In this document: piece after piece, positions 1 to 8,155 of the stretch
How the letters are laid out: every line of letters starts with the position of its first letter
Position numbering within the stretch: the stretch's first letter is position 1
Source of the DNA: Sideroxydans sp.
GTDB lineage: Bacteria > Pseudomonadota > Gammaproteobacteria > Burkholderiales > Gallionellaceae
Length of the DNA stretch: 33,298 nucleotides
Reading direction: 5' to 3'
NCBI GenBank assembly: GCA_011620315.1
Contig: WOZO01000219.1
Coordinates: 1-33,298 of the forward strand
The notes under the pieces: model-generated
What the model was told of the DNA's origin: nothing
What the model saw: only the letters and a program-made list of their open reading frames with translations
Database searches by the model: none
Translations under genes and position numbers: made by a program

Positions 1-1438
1 AACCTACGTTAAGAGCCAGCATGACTGTTGGAATAAACAATCCCCCGGGAGACATATTGATTGCTATCGCAGCAGTTAACCCAATCGACACGGCAAACAA
101 TGGATTATTTGTAGTCCGATTTACAGTTCGCTCAATTGCGATAGCAAGCAATACCAGAACAAACGTCATGCCAAACATAATCACGAGACTGTTCGAGTAG
201 TACCAATAGGCAAACATACCTGGCAAGGTGACATATGCAAAATTTGTTGTGTCCTGCGTTCCTGATCTGCTTATTTCAGATGTGTATAAATCGGCTTTTC
301 CTCTCACGCCTTTTTCAGTTATAGCGCGGAGCAATAATGCCGTACCTTTCTCAGGGTACGAATAAACCGCCATCAGGCCCTCCAATCCGATCCACCGATC
401 AATTGGAAGGTGCATTACGTATACGAGCGTCTGGGGGCTAAAAATAAAATTGGTCGCCGCCTGTTTTACTGCCGCCTGTTTTTCTGCCGCCTGTTTTTCT
501 GCCGCCTGTTTTTCTGCAACCTGTTTTTCTGCCGCCTGTTTTTCTGACGCTTGCTGTGCTGCCGTTAGCTGGGCGGCCACCTGCCACCAAGCTTCTCTGC
601 GCATCTGTGAAGCGACGGCAACGATTAGTACCGCACTAGTGCATAACAATACGAGTATGGCGATACGCTGCCAATTCAACCATCGAATTTTGTCCCGGTA
701 TGTTAGTGCAACAAGAATTATCCAGGCACTCTGATAGGCAACGGTACCTCGGCTTCCAATTGAAATGGCAATCGCGGCACCTGCAGCGAGAACAATTGCT
801 GTCGGCACAAACAGCGACCTTCCACTTACCATTTCAAGATATAACGGGACTAGTAATATTAGTAATGTTGCTCCAGTAAACCAATTAAACAAACCCTGCA
901 TGGGCCATGGCACATCTAATACTGGGGAGGCCAGACCTGCGTGATTTATAACAAAGTATTCGTTTAGAAAAACGACACCCATTACAACTGATAAAGTGGT
1001 CACCCACACTATCACGCGGGTACGAGTTGATATATCAAGATCAATTGGGTGCCAATTTTCTTCAACGCGCCCCTTCCAAACCAGCCCGGCACACATTACA
1101 GCTAACGCCCCTAAAGAAGACAGGAGCGCAACCTGATCCCATGAAGACGGAGAGAAATCAAATAAGCCCGTCGGCTCCATCCATCTGAGCGAATTGTTTA
1201 TCGTGTGGAGGCTCATCTTCAGCCAGAAACCTAACCATAACGTAACTGTCAGGAATATGAATCCAAAAGAGACTCGTCTCTTTATCCCCACTGCGAGCAT
1301 CATAAAGAAGGCCACACTGAAAACGACATATACCCAGAGCTCCCCTTGCCAAGCGAGTGCCGCGGCTATGAAGAGCGCAACAATGGCAATCAAAAAAACT
1401 GTGATCAATAATTTAGTTGCTTTCTCTCGATTGGACAT
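1..1438 (-). CDS. Wzy-like polysaccharide polymerase, multi-span membrane protein (partial, 3' end off the left edge)
   Basis: The minus strand is open from an ATG at 1438 to the window edge, about 479 codons, with no stop. The translation is dominated by hydrophobic spans separated by short polar loops, about ten in the visible part. It begins with a short basic N-terminus followed by a first span, and contains a small SRGT motif near residue 235. Around residues 298-328 a soluble loop carries a tandem AEKQA repeat. The architecture, the AT-rich composition and the place at the end of an operon with a flippase and glycosyltransferases suit an O-antigen repeat-unit polymerase (Wzy), which joins undecaprenyl-linked units at the periplasmic face. 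Wzy proteins share little sequence, so this rests on topology and context; an O-antigen ligase-like or other glycan membrane protein is the alternative. A TGGG lies 6 bases before the ATG as a modest ribosome site. It is separated from the upstream gene by 206 bases. Confidence 0.7.
   Translation of the reverse strand, partial: MSNREKATKLLITVFLIAIVALFIAAALAWQGELWVYVVFSVAFFMMLAVGIKRRVSFGFIFLTVTLWLGFWLKMSLHTINNSLRWMEPTGLFDFSPSSWDQVALLSSLGALAVMCAGLVWKGRVEENWHPIDLDISTRTRVIVWVTTLSVVMGVVFLNEYFVINHAGLASPVLDVPWPMQGLFNWFTGATLLILLVPLYLEMVSGRSLFVPTAIVLAAGAAIAISIGSRGTVAYQSAWIILVALTYRDKIRWLNWQRIAILVLLCTSAVLIVAVASQMRREAWWQVAAQLTAAQQASEKQAAEKQVAEKQAAEKQAAEKQAAVKQAATNFIFSPQTLVYVMHLPIDRWIGLEGLMAVYSYPEKGTALLLRAITEKGVRGKADLYTSEISRSGTQDTTNFAYVTLPGMFAYWYYSNSLVIMFGMTFVLVLLAIAIERTVNRTTNNPLFAVSIGLTAAIAINMSPGGLFIPTVMLALNVG
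456..545 (-). repeat. 15-bp tandem repeat encoding AEKQA units inside the Wzy-like gene
   Basis: Six near-identical 15-base units (plus-strand unit gccgcctgtttttct) run from 456 to 545, with one variant unit at 516-530 and diverged units continuing to about 575. Because 15 is a multiple of three, unit gain or loss keeps the frame. On the minus strand each unit reads Ala-Glu-Lys-Gln-Ala (one unit has Val), giving a highly charged, helix-favouring stretch of about 30 residues between two membrane spans. Confidence 0.9.
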
Positions 1439-1644
1439 ATAAAACCCATCATGATGACTTCGTGAATATTTATTTGCACGTGCAAAGCGCAGTCGTAACA
1501 TTTGCTACCAACTGCAGTCCTGCACTTCGACGTTGCTAAATCAGAAATGATGCTTATCCCCAGATTGCCTTGCATCAAGCAGGTAATCTGCGCTCGCATC
1601 CCATTGCGAGCTCGCTAATTATTTTGTTTGTTCTTATTATCTTG
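1439..1644. promoter_or_regulatory. 206-base gap with a perfect 14-bp palindrome (1473-1486)
   Basis: This is the largest gap inside the minus-strand gene string. It contains the perfect palindrome TTTGCACGTGCAAA at 1473-1486 and a 10-bp palindrome CATCATGATG at 1447-1456, both just upstream of the Wzy-like start at 1438. No convincing -35/-10 pair stands out to me. It could be an operator or mRNA structure tuning polymerase expression, or simply spacer at a cassette junction. Confidence 0.3.
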
Positions 1645-2703
1645 TTAAATCAATTCGAGGCAAAACGGCTTCCCCAAAATCTCTTCCATCGAATTGTAGT
1701 ACTTCAAGAACACGTCACTATCCAAAAACTGACGCCCTGCCTCTCGCATGGCAGTTATTTCAGCGTCTGTCATACGCCCAACCGCTTCCCACATTTCTTC
1801 CCATGAGGAGTATTTCCTCACATCAACATATGCTGCCGCGGGAATCAGTGCTTCAATATCAGGCGCCCCCCAATACAAGGGAATTGTTCCTGAATACAGG
1901 CAGTCGAATATCTTTTCTGTCACATAGCCCTGCATTTCCATGTTTTCAAAGCACAGGCAATACTGATATTGGCTCAATACCGCATACTTGGACTGACACT
2001 CACCCAGATAAATCGACATCATTTTTTTGCGATTCGTCCAGTATGGCAGCCACATGGAACTGCGTGACCACCACTTGGCCCAACCCCGGCCATAGAGATC
2101 CACAACACCGAGCTTTGACAGTGATGCCATTGCCTCAATTCGCTTGCTATATAGCTCGGATGTACGCGCTTTTGGCTTGTGGTTGCCATTGATCACGACA
2201 ATTCGCTTTGCTCGATTGGTATTAGACCAGTATTCAGGGATGATCCCCTTGCGCGGCTGCGGCCAGTATAGCTTTCTTAGCTTTGACTGATCCACTCCCT
2301 CCAGCGAGTATCCATCGCCCACGGTGTTATGCACATAGACGTTGTCAAACTTGTCCGTCAGTTCCGGCAGCGCGCCATATAATTCAGGCGCGACAATAGG
2401 CGGCTCCATAATCAGGAAACCCTTAAATTCAACATCAGTTCGGGCTTCAAGCGCGGAAATATTGGATAACATGCCGAGCGAATAGTATTGGTTATGTTCT
2501 TCCACTATTTCGCCGTGCAGGAGCAGATCAACCGTGTTTATTTCCACCCCGCGCGCATGCAAGGCAATTTGCGCCCGAGAAAAAGGCTCCAGCGTGCCGT
2601 CGCGATTCAATTTTGAATCTGCAAGGTCGAACAGCCTATTACCACAATAGTGAGTAGATGATGGGTCAATTACGACCGATTTGATTTTGGAGTTCCCCAA
2701 CAT
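1645..2703 (-). CDS. Family GT10 (alpha-1,3-fucosyltransferase type) glycosyltransferase
   Basis: The 352-residue product carries the GT10 signature in its C-terminal half: CFENMEMQGYVTEKIFDC followed by SGTIPLYWGAPDIEALIP, at about residues 250-290. In this family the conserved Glu and Lys of the VTEK segment contact the GDP-sugar diphosphate. The family moves L-fucose, or closely related 6-deoxy-L-sugars, from GDP donors. I place the start at the ATG at 2703, which forms TAATG with the stop of the upstream gene; an in-frame TTG three codons earlier is the alternative. Since the same operon encodes ColD, the donor here may be GDP-L-colitose (3-deoxy-L-fucose) rather than GDP-fucose; that is inference. 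It would act at the cytoplasmic membrane on the lipid-linked O-unit. Confidence 0.9.
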   Translation of the reverse strand: MLGNSKIKSVVIDPSSTHYCGNRLFDLADSKLNRDGTLEPFSRAQIALHARGVEINTVDLLLHGEIVEEHNQYYSLGMLSNISALEARTDVEFKGFLIMEPPIVAPELYGALPELTDKFDNVYVHNTVGDGYSLEGVDQSKLRKLYWPQPRKGIIPEYWSNTNRAKRIVVINGNHKPKARTSELYSKRIEAMASLSKLGVVDLYGRGWAKWWSRSSMWLPYWTNRKKMMSIYLGECQSKYAVLSQYQYCLCFENMEMQGYVTEKIFDCLYSGTIPLYWGAPDIEALIPAAAYVDVRKYSSWEEMWEAVGRMTDAEITAMREAGRQFLDSDVFLKYYNSMEEILGKPFCLELI

Positions 2704-3728
2704 TATCTCCAAGAGATTTTTTTTATCGCCTTAACAATTCCGGCACCATTTCTGGTTCCTCCAACTTGCAGCAGAATTCGCAGCAGCGTCCCGCCCGCCA
2801 GCGTCACCACGCCCCTCCGCCCAGACATCGCCGCACGGACTGAATCCCAGCAAAACAATCCCTCCAGCAATACCTTGGCCTCGGCATTTCTGGCCAAACC
2901 AAAGAGGTTAAACGCACAAGCTACCCGTTCGTGACGATCAAGCCATTGATAGTGTCGCAAGTCATTTTCGGTAAGAATTGCCCGCACTTCGGGCTGCGCC
3001 AAATAGTTGTCCATGACCAGAAAAAAATCGGTGCGCTCGGTGCGATTGCGGATTCTATCCGAGAACTGTGCCTTGCTGATTCGGTACCCCATTAGTTGTT
3101 CGCCCAACACCGCGATGGGGTTGATTTTGGAAAGCCTTAACCACACATCAACATCCGAACTGGATTTATAGATATTGTTGCCCCACTCCCTGATCCCTTC
3201 CCTGTATATTTCAGTTCGAGCCATTGCGCTTGGGCATATCAAGAAATTGTGATGCAGGAGCATCGTCTGCAGCAAGTGCTGAAAGTCAAATCGCGACACC
3301 GAGCTTCTGGCACCCGGAACATGGCCCATGGCGCCGAATGTCACTCCCCGTTCATCGATTGTGTCCGCCGCGGTAAAGACAGCGCTTATATCGGGATTCT
3401 TCTCAAGGAATAAAACTTGCTTTGCCACCATGTCAGGCTTGTAAAGATCGTCGGCATGGAAGATCGCGGTGTATTTCCCCTCTGCCAGTTGAATGCATCG
3501 CGTAAAGTTTCCCTCGGCCCCGAGATTATTTTCCGTTTTATGGATTGTTATGCGGGGATCATTAATCTGCTCAATAGTTTTTACGGTTTCATCGGTTGAA
3601 GCATTGTCGGAGACATGAATCAGCAGATTGGGATAGGTCTGGGCCAGGATAGACTCCAGCGTTTCCCGGATAGTCGCCGCCGCGTTGTAGGTCGGGATGC
3701 AAATGCATACCAAAGGTTGCTCAGTCAT
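2703..3728 (-). CDS. Glycosyltransferase family 2
   Basis: The 341-residue protein starts with the GT-A fold pattern VCICIPTYNAAATI, then SDNASTDET near residue 45 and FHADD near residue 93, the last being the metal- and nucleotide-sugar-binding acidic motif of inverting GT2 enzymes. The start at 3728 is chosen because the ATG overlaps the stop of the upstream gene (ATGACTGA) and falls just before the first beta strand; a longer in-frame extension to 3842 lies inside the neighbour and has no family character. It probably adds one sugar to the undecaprenyl-linked repeat unit. Donor and acceptor cannot be read from the sequence. Its stop overlaps the GT10 start by one base, which suggests coupled translation. 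Confidence 0.92.
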   Translation of the reverse strand: MTEQPLVCICIPTYNAAATIRETLESILAQTYPNLLIHVSDNASTDETVKTIEQINDPRITIHKTENNLGAEGNFTRCIQLAEGKYTAIFHADDLYKPDMVAKQVLFLEKNPDISAVFTAADTIDERGVTFGAMGHVPGARSSVSRFDFQHLLQTMLLHHNFLICPSAMARTEIYREGIREWGNNIYKSSSDVDVWLRLSKINPIAVLGEQLMGYRISKAQFSDRIRNRTERTDFFLVMDNYLAQPEVRAILTENDLRHYQWLDRHERVACAFNLFGLARNAEAKVLLEGLFCWDSVRAAMSGRRGVVTLAGGTLLRILLQVGGTRNGAGIVKAIKKISWR

Positions 3729-4719
3729 TCTCCAGCCCCATTCGTCTGAGCACGGTTTGGAATCGCTGCGCGTAGGTATGGTCGCGCAGCGTGCGCGTGT
3801 ATGCCGCTGCGGCCATCGATTCGCGCAACACCTCGTGTTCAAGGTAGAACTTGATTTTCTCGATCAGATCGTCGGCATCGGCATAGACCGCGATCTCGCG
3901 GTCTATGCCGTAGCAATTGGCCAGGCCCTCGACGAAATACGATAGTTGAAATGCTCCGCAGCCGTTCACCTCGAAGATGCGCGCCTTCATCTGCTCGATG
4001 TTCTTTTTGCTGCGCACGCGGTTGATCAACGCGCGGGGGGATGTGGCCAGATAGCGTGCGTCCCACGATGCAGAATTGGATAGATTCAGATTGATCTTAC
4101 TTTCGTTGAATATTCTGACCATCCCCTCTTGGTCGACTTCGCCTTTCGGCCAGCGGTATCCCATCACCTCAACGGCTATGCCCGCCTTCCTGATGCGCTC
4201 GATCAGCCATTCGCGGTAGGGATGCCAGCCGCCGACGAACGACACGTCGAATCTCTTGCCGGTTTCCATTTTCCGGAACACTTGCTCGTTGCAGCCGAAG
4301 GGGAAGTAGATGGCGTTCGCCAAGCCCATTCCTCGATATTTCATTTCTCCGTGCAGATCGGGGGTCGAGAAGTAGTCGAACTGTCTTGCCCAATATCGCG
4401 AATACTCGACGCGCCAAGTATCGTCATGAAAGAAGCAGAAGGTCTTGGTATGTGTCCGCAAGGCGTTGATGGTTTCCGCTTCAAACTGGTCGGTGTAGAG
4501 CGAGAACACCGCTGCCGCCGGTTGCCAATTACGCACGCGCTCCAGCAATCTGCGGTTCATCCCGGCCTTGCCGTGCGCCTGTATCTCACCCATGTAGTCG
4601 AAAAGCTCGACCTCATGTCCCATTGCTTTAAGCACCTGATAGAAGTTGAAATATTCAAATGAATATTCGCGCTTCGGATCACCGTAGGTATGCAACATGC
4701 AAACGACCAATATCTTCAT
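3721..4719 (-). CDS. CgeB-like glycosyltransferase (GT-B fold)
   Basis: The 332-residue product begins MKILVVCMLHTYGDP and looks like the CgeB / glycosyl-transferase-1-like family: an N-terminal Rossmann half with a FCFFHDDTW strand near residue 95, then FDVSFVGGWHPYREWLIERI near 160 and a C-terminal half with FEVNGCGAFQLSYFVEGL near 255, the usual place of the nucleotide-sugar site in GT-B enzymes. No membrane span or signal peptide is visible. It overlaps the flippase gene upstream by four bases (ATGA) and the next glycosyltransferase downstream by eight. Its role is presumably another transfer step in O-unit assembly; substrate unknown. Several homologs of this type act in surface-glycan or protein glycosylation loci, so the exact acceptor is uncertain. 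Confidence 0.82.
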   Translation of the reverse strand: MKILVVCMLHTYGDPKREYSFEYFNFYQVLKAMGHEVELFDYMGEIQAHGKAGMNRRLLERVRNWQPAAAVFSLYTDQFEAETINALRTHTKTFCFFHDDTWRVEYSRYWARQFDYFSTPDLHGEMKYRGMGLANAIYFPFGCNEQVFRKMETGKRFDVSFVGGWHPYREWLIERIRKAGIAVEVMGYRWPKGEVDQEGMVRIFNESKINLNLSNSASWDARYLATSPRALINRVRSKKNIEQMKARIFEVNGCGAFQLSYFVEGLANCYGIDREIAVYADADDLIEKIKFYLEHEVLRESMAAAAYTRTLRDHTYAQRFQTVLRRMGLEND

Positions 4720-6155
4720 GCTTCACTCTTTTCCGTCAGGTGTTGTCGCAGAAACAAGAATTGCAGGGCCAGATAGGCAATGCCTACCAGCATCAGGACA
4801 CCGATGACCTCTCCCCATGGCGATACCGCCGCAACCAGCAAGTAGCGCAGGCCCAACGTCATCCACCATAGTGCCACGGCCGCGCCCCCCGCCATCACCA
4901 CGGGACGTATCGGAATACCTCCTCCCACCCATCGAGCCAGCAATACGTGCATCGTTGCCACCACGGCAAATCCCGATACCGCCAATCCCATTCCCGCACC
5001 TGCTGCGCCAAGGTGCGGAATCAGAAGAGCACTCAACGTGATCGCAAGTACCGCTCCAATCACATTAGGCACGATCAGCCAGCGCGTTCGCATATGTACG
5101 TGAGCAATCATGGAATAAATCCCCATCAATACTCGCGCCGCCTCAGCGAGCGCGCCCCAAACTACATAATCTGACGCAGGCTGGAATCGCTCCCCGAGGA
5201 ATATCCGCGTCAGCTCTGGTGCCAACATCACGATCAATGCTCCGGTCAGCAGCAGGGATGGGATCACCGCAGCAGCATAGCGTTGCCATGCCTGCGCTTG
5301 CCGAACTGGATGTTTACTGCTTGCATCACGGTACAGGCGAGGTTGAAAATAGGTTGTCAGCACCGATTCAAAACCCGAGATCATGCCTGCGCTAATTCCG
5401 TATCCCGCAACGAACAGGCCTAACTGCGCCAATCCAAGCTGGCCTTCCACAATGTAGCGATAACCTTGACCCTGCACCCAAGCCAATCCTGCCGCAATTG
5501 CGACAGGCCAAGCAAAGCTAAAGAGTGTTCTTATATGTCGCCTAGTGATAGGCCCTGAAACAGGGTTTGCAATCTGGCCTTGCAAATGTACGAACAATAC
5601 CCTGACTCCAATAATCGCAAACAACACCTGTCCCAAGAGCAGTCCGAACAGCCACCATTCTGCGGAGGGGCGTTCAATCTTCACCAGAAATACTGCGCAA
5701 ACGAGACTGGCCGCGATGGTGGAAACAGACAACAACACAAGTTGTCCTCTATGCCCCAAAAAATTGAGCGACGAAAGTGTAGTCTGGCTGATTGTATTGA
5801 AATATAACGAACCGCATACCAAAATCACTAACCAAGCAATTGAGACCCTGAAGTTCATGATGCCGCTAATGTTCAAAAGGGGCAAAAATATCCCAGCTAT
5901 AATTGCCACCAACAATAGATAGCCCGCATAACGAATCAAATAATTCTGAGCCACTCCATTGAGCTGCCAAATCAGCAATCGTCGATTGATAAACATCCCA
6001 ACGGGATTCACAAAGAACATTGCAAAGAATCCAACCGAAGCTGACACCATCGCAACCACCCCCATCTCCTCGGGAGATAAGAGTGTTGTTGCAACACGCA
6101 TCATCACTAGCGCAAGTAGGTATTGAATTGCCCTGCCTAAAATTAGAAGAATCAA
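4716..6155 (-). CDS. wzx: O-antigen flippase, Wzx-type polysaccharide export protein
   Basis: The 479-residue protein is almost entirely hydrophobic, with about 12 to 14 predicted spans, and begins with the amphipathic segment LGRAIQYLLALVMMRVATTL followed by LSPEEMGVVAMV, typical of the Wzx/MATE-like polysaccharide flippase superfamily. It should move the undecaprenyl-diphosphate-linked repeat unit across the inner membrane for polymerisation by the Wzy-like protein. The start is a TTG at 6155: the frame above it has no ATG or GTG before a stop at 6186-6188, so the start is less certain than for its neighbours. It is preceded by a 124-base gap and overlaps the next gene by four bases. Confidence 0.88.
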   Translation of the reverse strand: MILLILGRAIQYLLALVMMRVATTLLSPEEMGVVAMVSASVGFFAMFFVNPVGMFINRRLLIWQLNGVAQNYLIRYAGYLLLVAIIAGIFLPLLNISGIMNFRVSIAWLVILVCGSLYFNTISQTTLSSLNFLGHRGQLVLLSVSTIAASLVCAVFLVKIERPSAEWWLFGLLLGQVLFAIIGVRVLFVHLQGQIANPVSGPITRRHIRTLFSFAWPVAIAAGLAWVQGQGYRYIVEGQLGLAQLGLFVAGYGISAGMISGFESVLTTYFQPRLYRDASSKHPVRQAQAWQRYAAAVIPSLLLTGALIVMLAPELTRIFLGERFQPASDYVVWGALAEAARVLMGIYSMIAHVHMRTRWLIVPNVIGAVLAITLSALLIPHLGAAGAGMGLAVSGFAVVATMHVLLARWVGGGIPIRPVVMAGGAAVALWWMTLGLRYLLVAAVSPWGEVIGVLMLVGIAYLALQFLFLRQHLTEKSEA

Positions 6156-6279
6156 TTTAAATCTACCGGTGAATAATGTCTCTATCTACATCCAACATAA
6201 ATCTTCTACTCACCGAATCAGCACAGTTAGGAGAGGTTCTTCAAAGAATTGATGGCACAGATATTTGCAAGAAGTGCAG
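6156..6279. other. 124-base gap inside the operon
   Basis: Between the flippase start and the stop of the upstream glycosyltransferase there is no coding potential that I recognise, no clear hairpin plus T-run, and no good promoter. It breaks an otherwise overlapping chain of genes and may mark the boundary between two assembled gene cassettes. Confidence 0.4.
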
Positions 6280-7263
6280 TTAGCGCAGGGCGCTCCTAAA
6301 CCTTCTCACACTGTTAATTAATCCATCACTAATTAAATTCGGCACAAACAACAACGGCAAATGAAGCATCCAGAAGTTGGGTTTTGCCTTGAAAAAGTGA
6401 ATCATCAATTTCGCAATCTTTATCTTGTCCTTCATACCTGATGGCTTTAGAAACAATATACTCTTCAGGTTGTCGGAGTACCTGCTTTCACGAAAACATT
6501 GAAATGTTTGGCTGTCATAGCCAAGTTTCATGGTGCTCTCGAACACAGCGAGATGTTTCAATCCAACCTCCAATTGATTGCCAAAGTGTCCAGACCATCT
6601 TGGATTCTGCACCCTGACAACAACCATTTCATCCGCGAAAATGAAAGCCCTTACAGGATGCTTCATGATTTCCAGCATACCGCCTATATGTATCCACTGA
6701 CTTCCTATGTATCTATCGAGAGATTCTGCATTCCAATCCATTCTTCGTATACACAAGGAAGAAACTGCGGAGGTGCTCCATAATGATCGCTGTAAAAATT
6801 CATTACCGTCATTGCACAGAATGTCTGTCTCAAATTGACGATTCCATGTTTTCTTCTCATTTTCGATATTTAAGAAGGAAGGGGAAAGGCAAAATATGGC
6901 AATGTCGCTATATCTCGCAATTACCGAGAATAATTTTTGGAGTGCTCCGGGCATCAACATATCGTCGTCACCTAATAGCCAAAGATATTCACCTTTCGCG
7001 ACTTTAAATAAATTATCTACATTCCTGTCGTAGCCGATGTTTTGAGAATTGCATGTGTACCTAACGATGTGGGGAAACTTTTCAACATATCTTTTGGCGA
7101 TGGCACCCGTTTCATCAGTCGAGGTATTATCTGAAACGAGAATCTCAATCTGCTGGCCTGGATCTTCTAGTAATTGCGTCAAGACGCTTTCAATCGATTG
7201 AGCCAAATACTTCTCACCGTTATATGTCGGGATCCCGATACTGATCTTGACGTTAGCGGGCAT
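6280..7263 (-). CDS. Glycosyltransferase family 2, possibly a dideoxyhexosyl (abequosyl-type) transferase
   Basis: The 327-residue protein has the GT2 elements ISIGIPTYNGEKYL at the N-terminus, SDNTSTDETG near residue 45 and the acidic motif WLLGDDDML near residue 95. The NIGYDRNVDNLF and GEYLWLLGDDD segments resemble those in GT2 proteins often labelled abequosyltransferase (RfbV/WbaV group); I recall this resemblance and could not test it. The start is the ATG at 7263; one codon earlier is a TTG. Its start lies within the last codons of the RfbJ-like reductase gene, an 11-base overlap, which fits a shared task: one makes a dideoxyhexose nucleotide, the other transfers it. The gene is visibly more AT-rich than the sugar-nucleotide genes upstream. 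Confidence 0.85.
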   Translation of the reverse strand: MPANVKISIGIPTYNGEKYLAQSIESVLTQLLEDPGQQIEILVSDNTSTDETGAIAKRYVEKFPHIVRYTCNSQNIGYDRNVDNLFKVAKGEYLWLLGDDDMLMPGALQKLFSVIARYSDIAIFCLSPSFLNIENEKKTWNRQFETDILCNDGNEFLQRSLWSTSAVSSLCIRRMDWNAESLDRYIGSQWIHIGGMLEIMKHPVRAFIFADEMVVVRVQNPRWSGHFGNQLEVGLKHLAVFESTMKLGYDSQTFQCFRESRYSDNLKSILFLKPSGMKDKIKIAKLMIHFFKAKPNFWMLHLPLLFVPNLISDGLINSVRRFRSALR

Positions 7264-8155
7264 CAACGGTCACTCCGTAACTATGCAGGATCCTCGACAA
7301 GCCCTCTCGTATTCCAATTTTTGGGGCCCATCCTAATTCTGCCAAAGCGCTGATGTCCGCCTTGGAATCCATGATCTCGTCGCTACGATATGAGACATCT
7401 CCGAAGCCCAGAATCGACGGGCTGTGCGATAGATCCTTAATTGACTGCGCCAAATCACGCACTTGAACACTCTCGCCCGTCCCTACTTCAAAGTTCTTGA
7501 ATGTGAATTCGTGAGCGCGGCCATATTCGACCAGTTTTATGAAGGCATCGGCGACCTCGTCGACATAAACAAAATCTCGTTTCTGATGCCCATGAGTGAG
7601 ATGAACTCTCGAAATATGCTCGACTGCGATCTCTTGGATCAGGTTCTCGACAAATTTTGATCGACTGTCGCCAGGTCCATACATATGCTCCAGTGTCACA
7701 TTGACGATCCGTATCTGATTTGAGAGGTGCTTGAGCCATACCAAAAGGCTTTTCTTTGATAGTGAATAGTTCAGCAGATTGGAATAAGTGCTACCACCCT
7801 TATTAAAATACGAGTCGGTATTGATGAAACACGCTGTGTCGTGCTCTATGCCAAGCTCGATCAGTCGAATTGGAAGTATCAGGTTGGGTTCCAGGATCTT
7901 GGAGATCGCACCGCCTCCTCTTCCATACTCCGTGGCTGTATGCACGATCACATCTATCTTATTTTCTTCAAAGATGATGCGCGGATTGATTTCCTCGACA
8001 TTGTAGAGCTTGATTTTCGGATGGCTAGTCCATTTCTCAATCCGGATAAGACTTGAGTTCGTTCTTACGATGGCCGCCACCTCATAGCCATCAGCCAGCA
8101 GCTTGCCGAGTAGATTGCTGCCCAAGAATCCAGTTGCACCAGTCAAAACTATCAA
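7253..8155 (-). CDS. NAD-dependent epimerase/dehydratase family, CDP-abequose/paratose synthase (RfbJ)-like
   Basis: The 300-residue extended short-chain reductase begins MIVLTGATGFLGSNLL (the nucleotide-binding glycine motif) and has a YSLSK catalytic Tyr/Lys pair near residue 155. Several blocks recall RfbJ, the enzyme that reduces CDP-4-keto-3,6-dideoxy-D-glucose at C4: VHTATEYGRGG, FINTDSYFNK, LEHMYGPGDSRSKFV, RDFVYVDEVADAF, VGTGESVQVRDL and the ending ALAELGWAPK. The start is a TTG at 8155: an AGGAG lies 8 bases upstream, TTG overlaps the previous stop as TTGA, and the product then starts exactly at the first beta strand. Its substrate would be the product of RfbH, encoded in the same operon. 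Whether it makes abequose, paratose, or acts on a branched intermediate cannot be read here. Confidence 0.8.
   Translation of the reverse strand: MIVLTGATGFLGSNLLGKLLADGYEVAAIVRTNSSLIRIEKWTSHPKIKLYNVEEINPRIIFEENKIDVIVHTATEYGRGGGAISKILEPNLILPIRLIELGIEHDTACFINTDSYFNKGGSTYSNLLNYSLSKKSLLVWLKHLSNQIRIVNVTLEHMYGPGDSRSKFVENLIQEIAVEHISRVHLTHGHQKRDFVYVDEVADAFIKLVEYGRAHEFTFKNFEVGTGESVQVRDLAQSIKDLSHSPSILGFGDVSYRSDEIMDSKADISALAELGWAPKIGIREGLSRILHSYGVTVDAR

Noticed and set aside
450-734. A plus-strand open frame of 94 codons with cysteine-rich CFSAA repeats
   Set aside because: It is the antisense reading of the 15-bp repeat; the minus-strand frame is open for 479 codons with a clear membrane-protein pattern.
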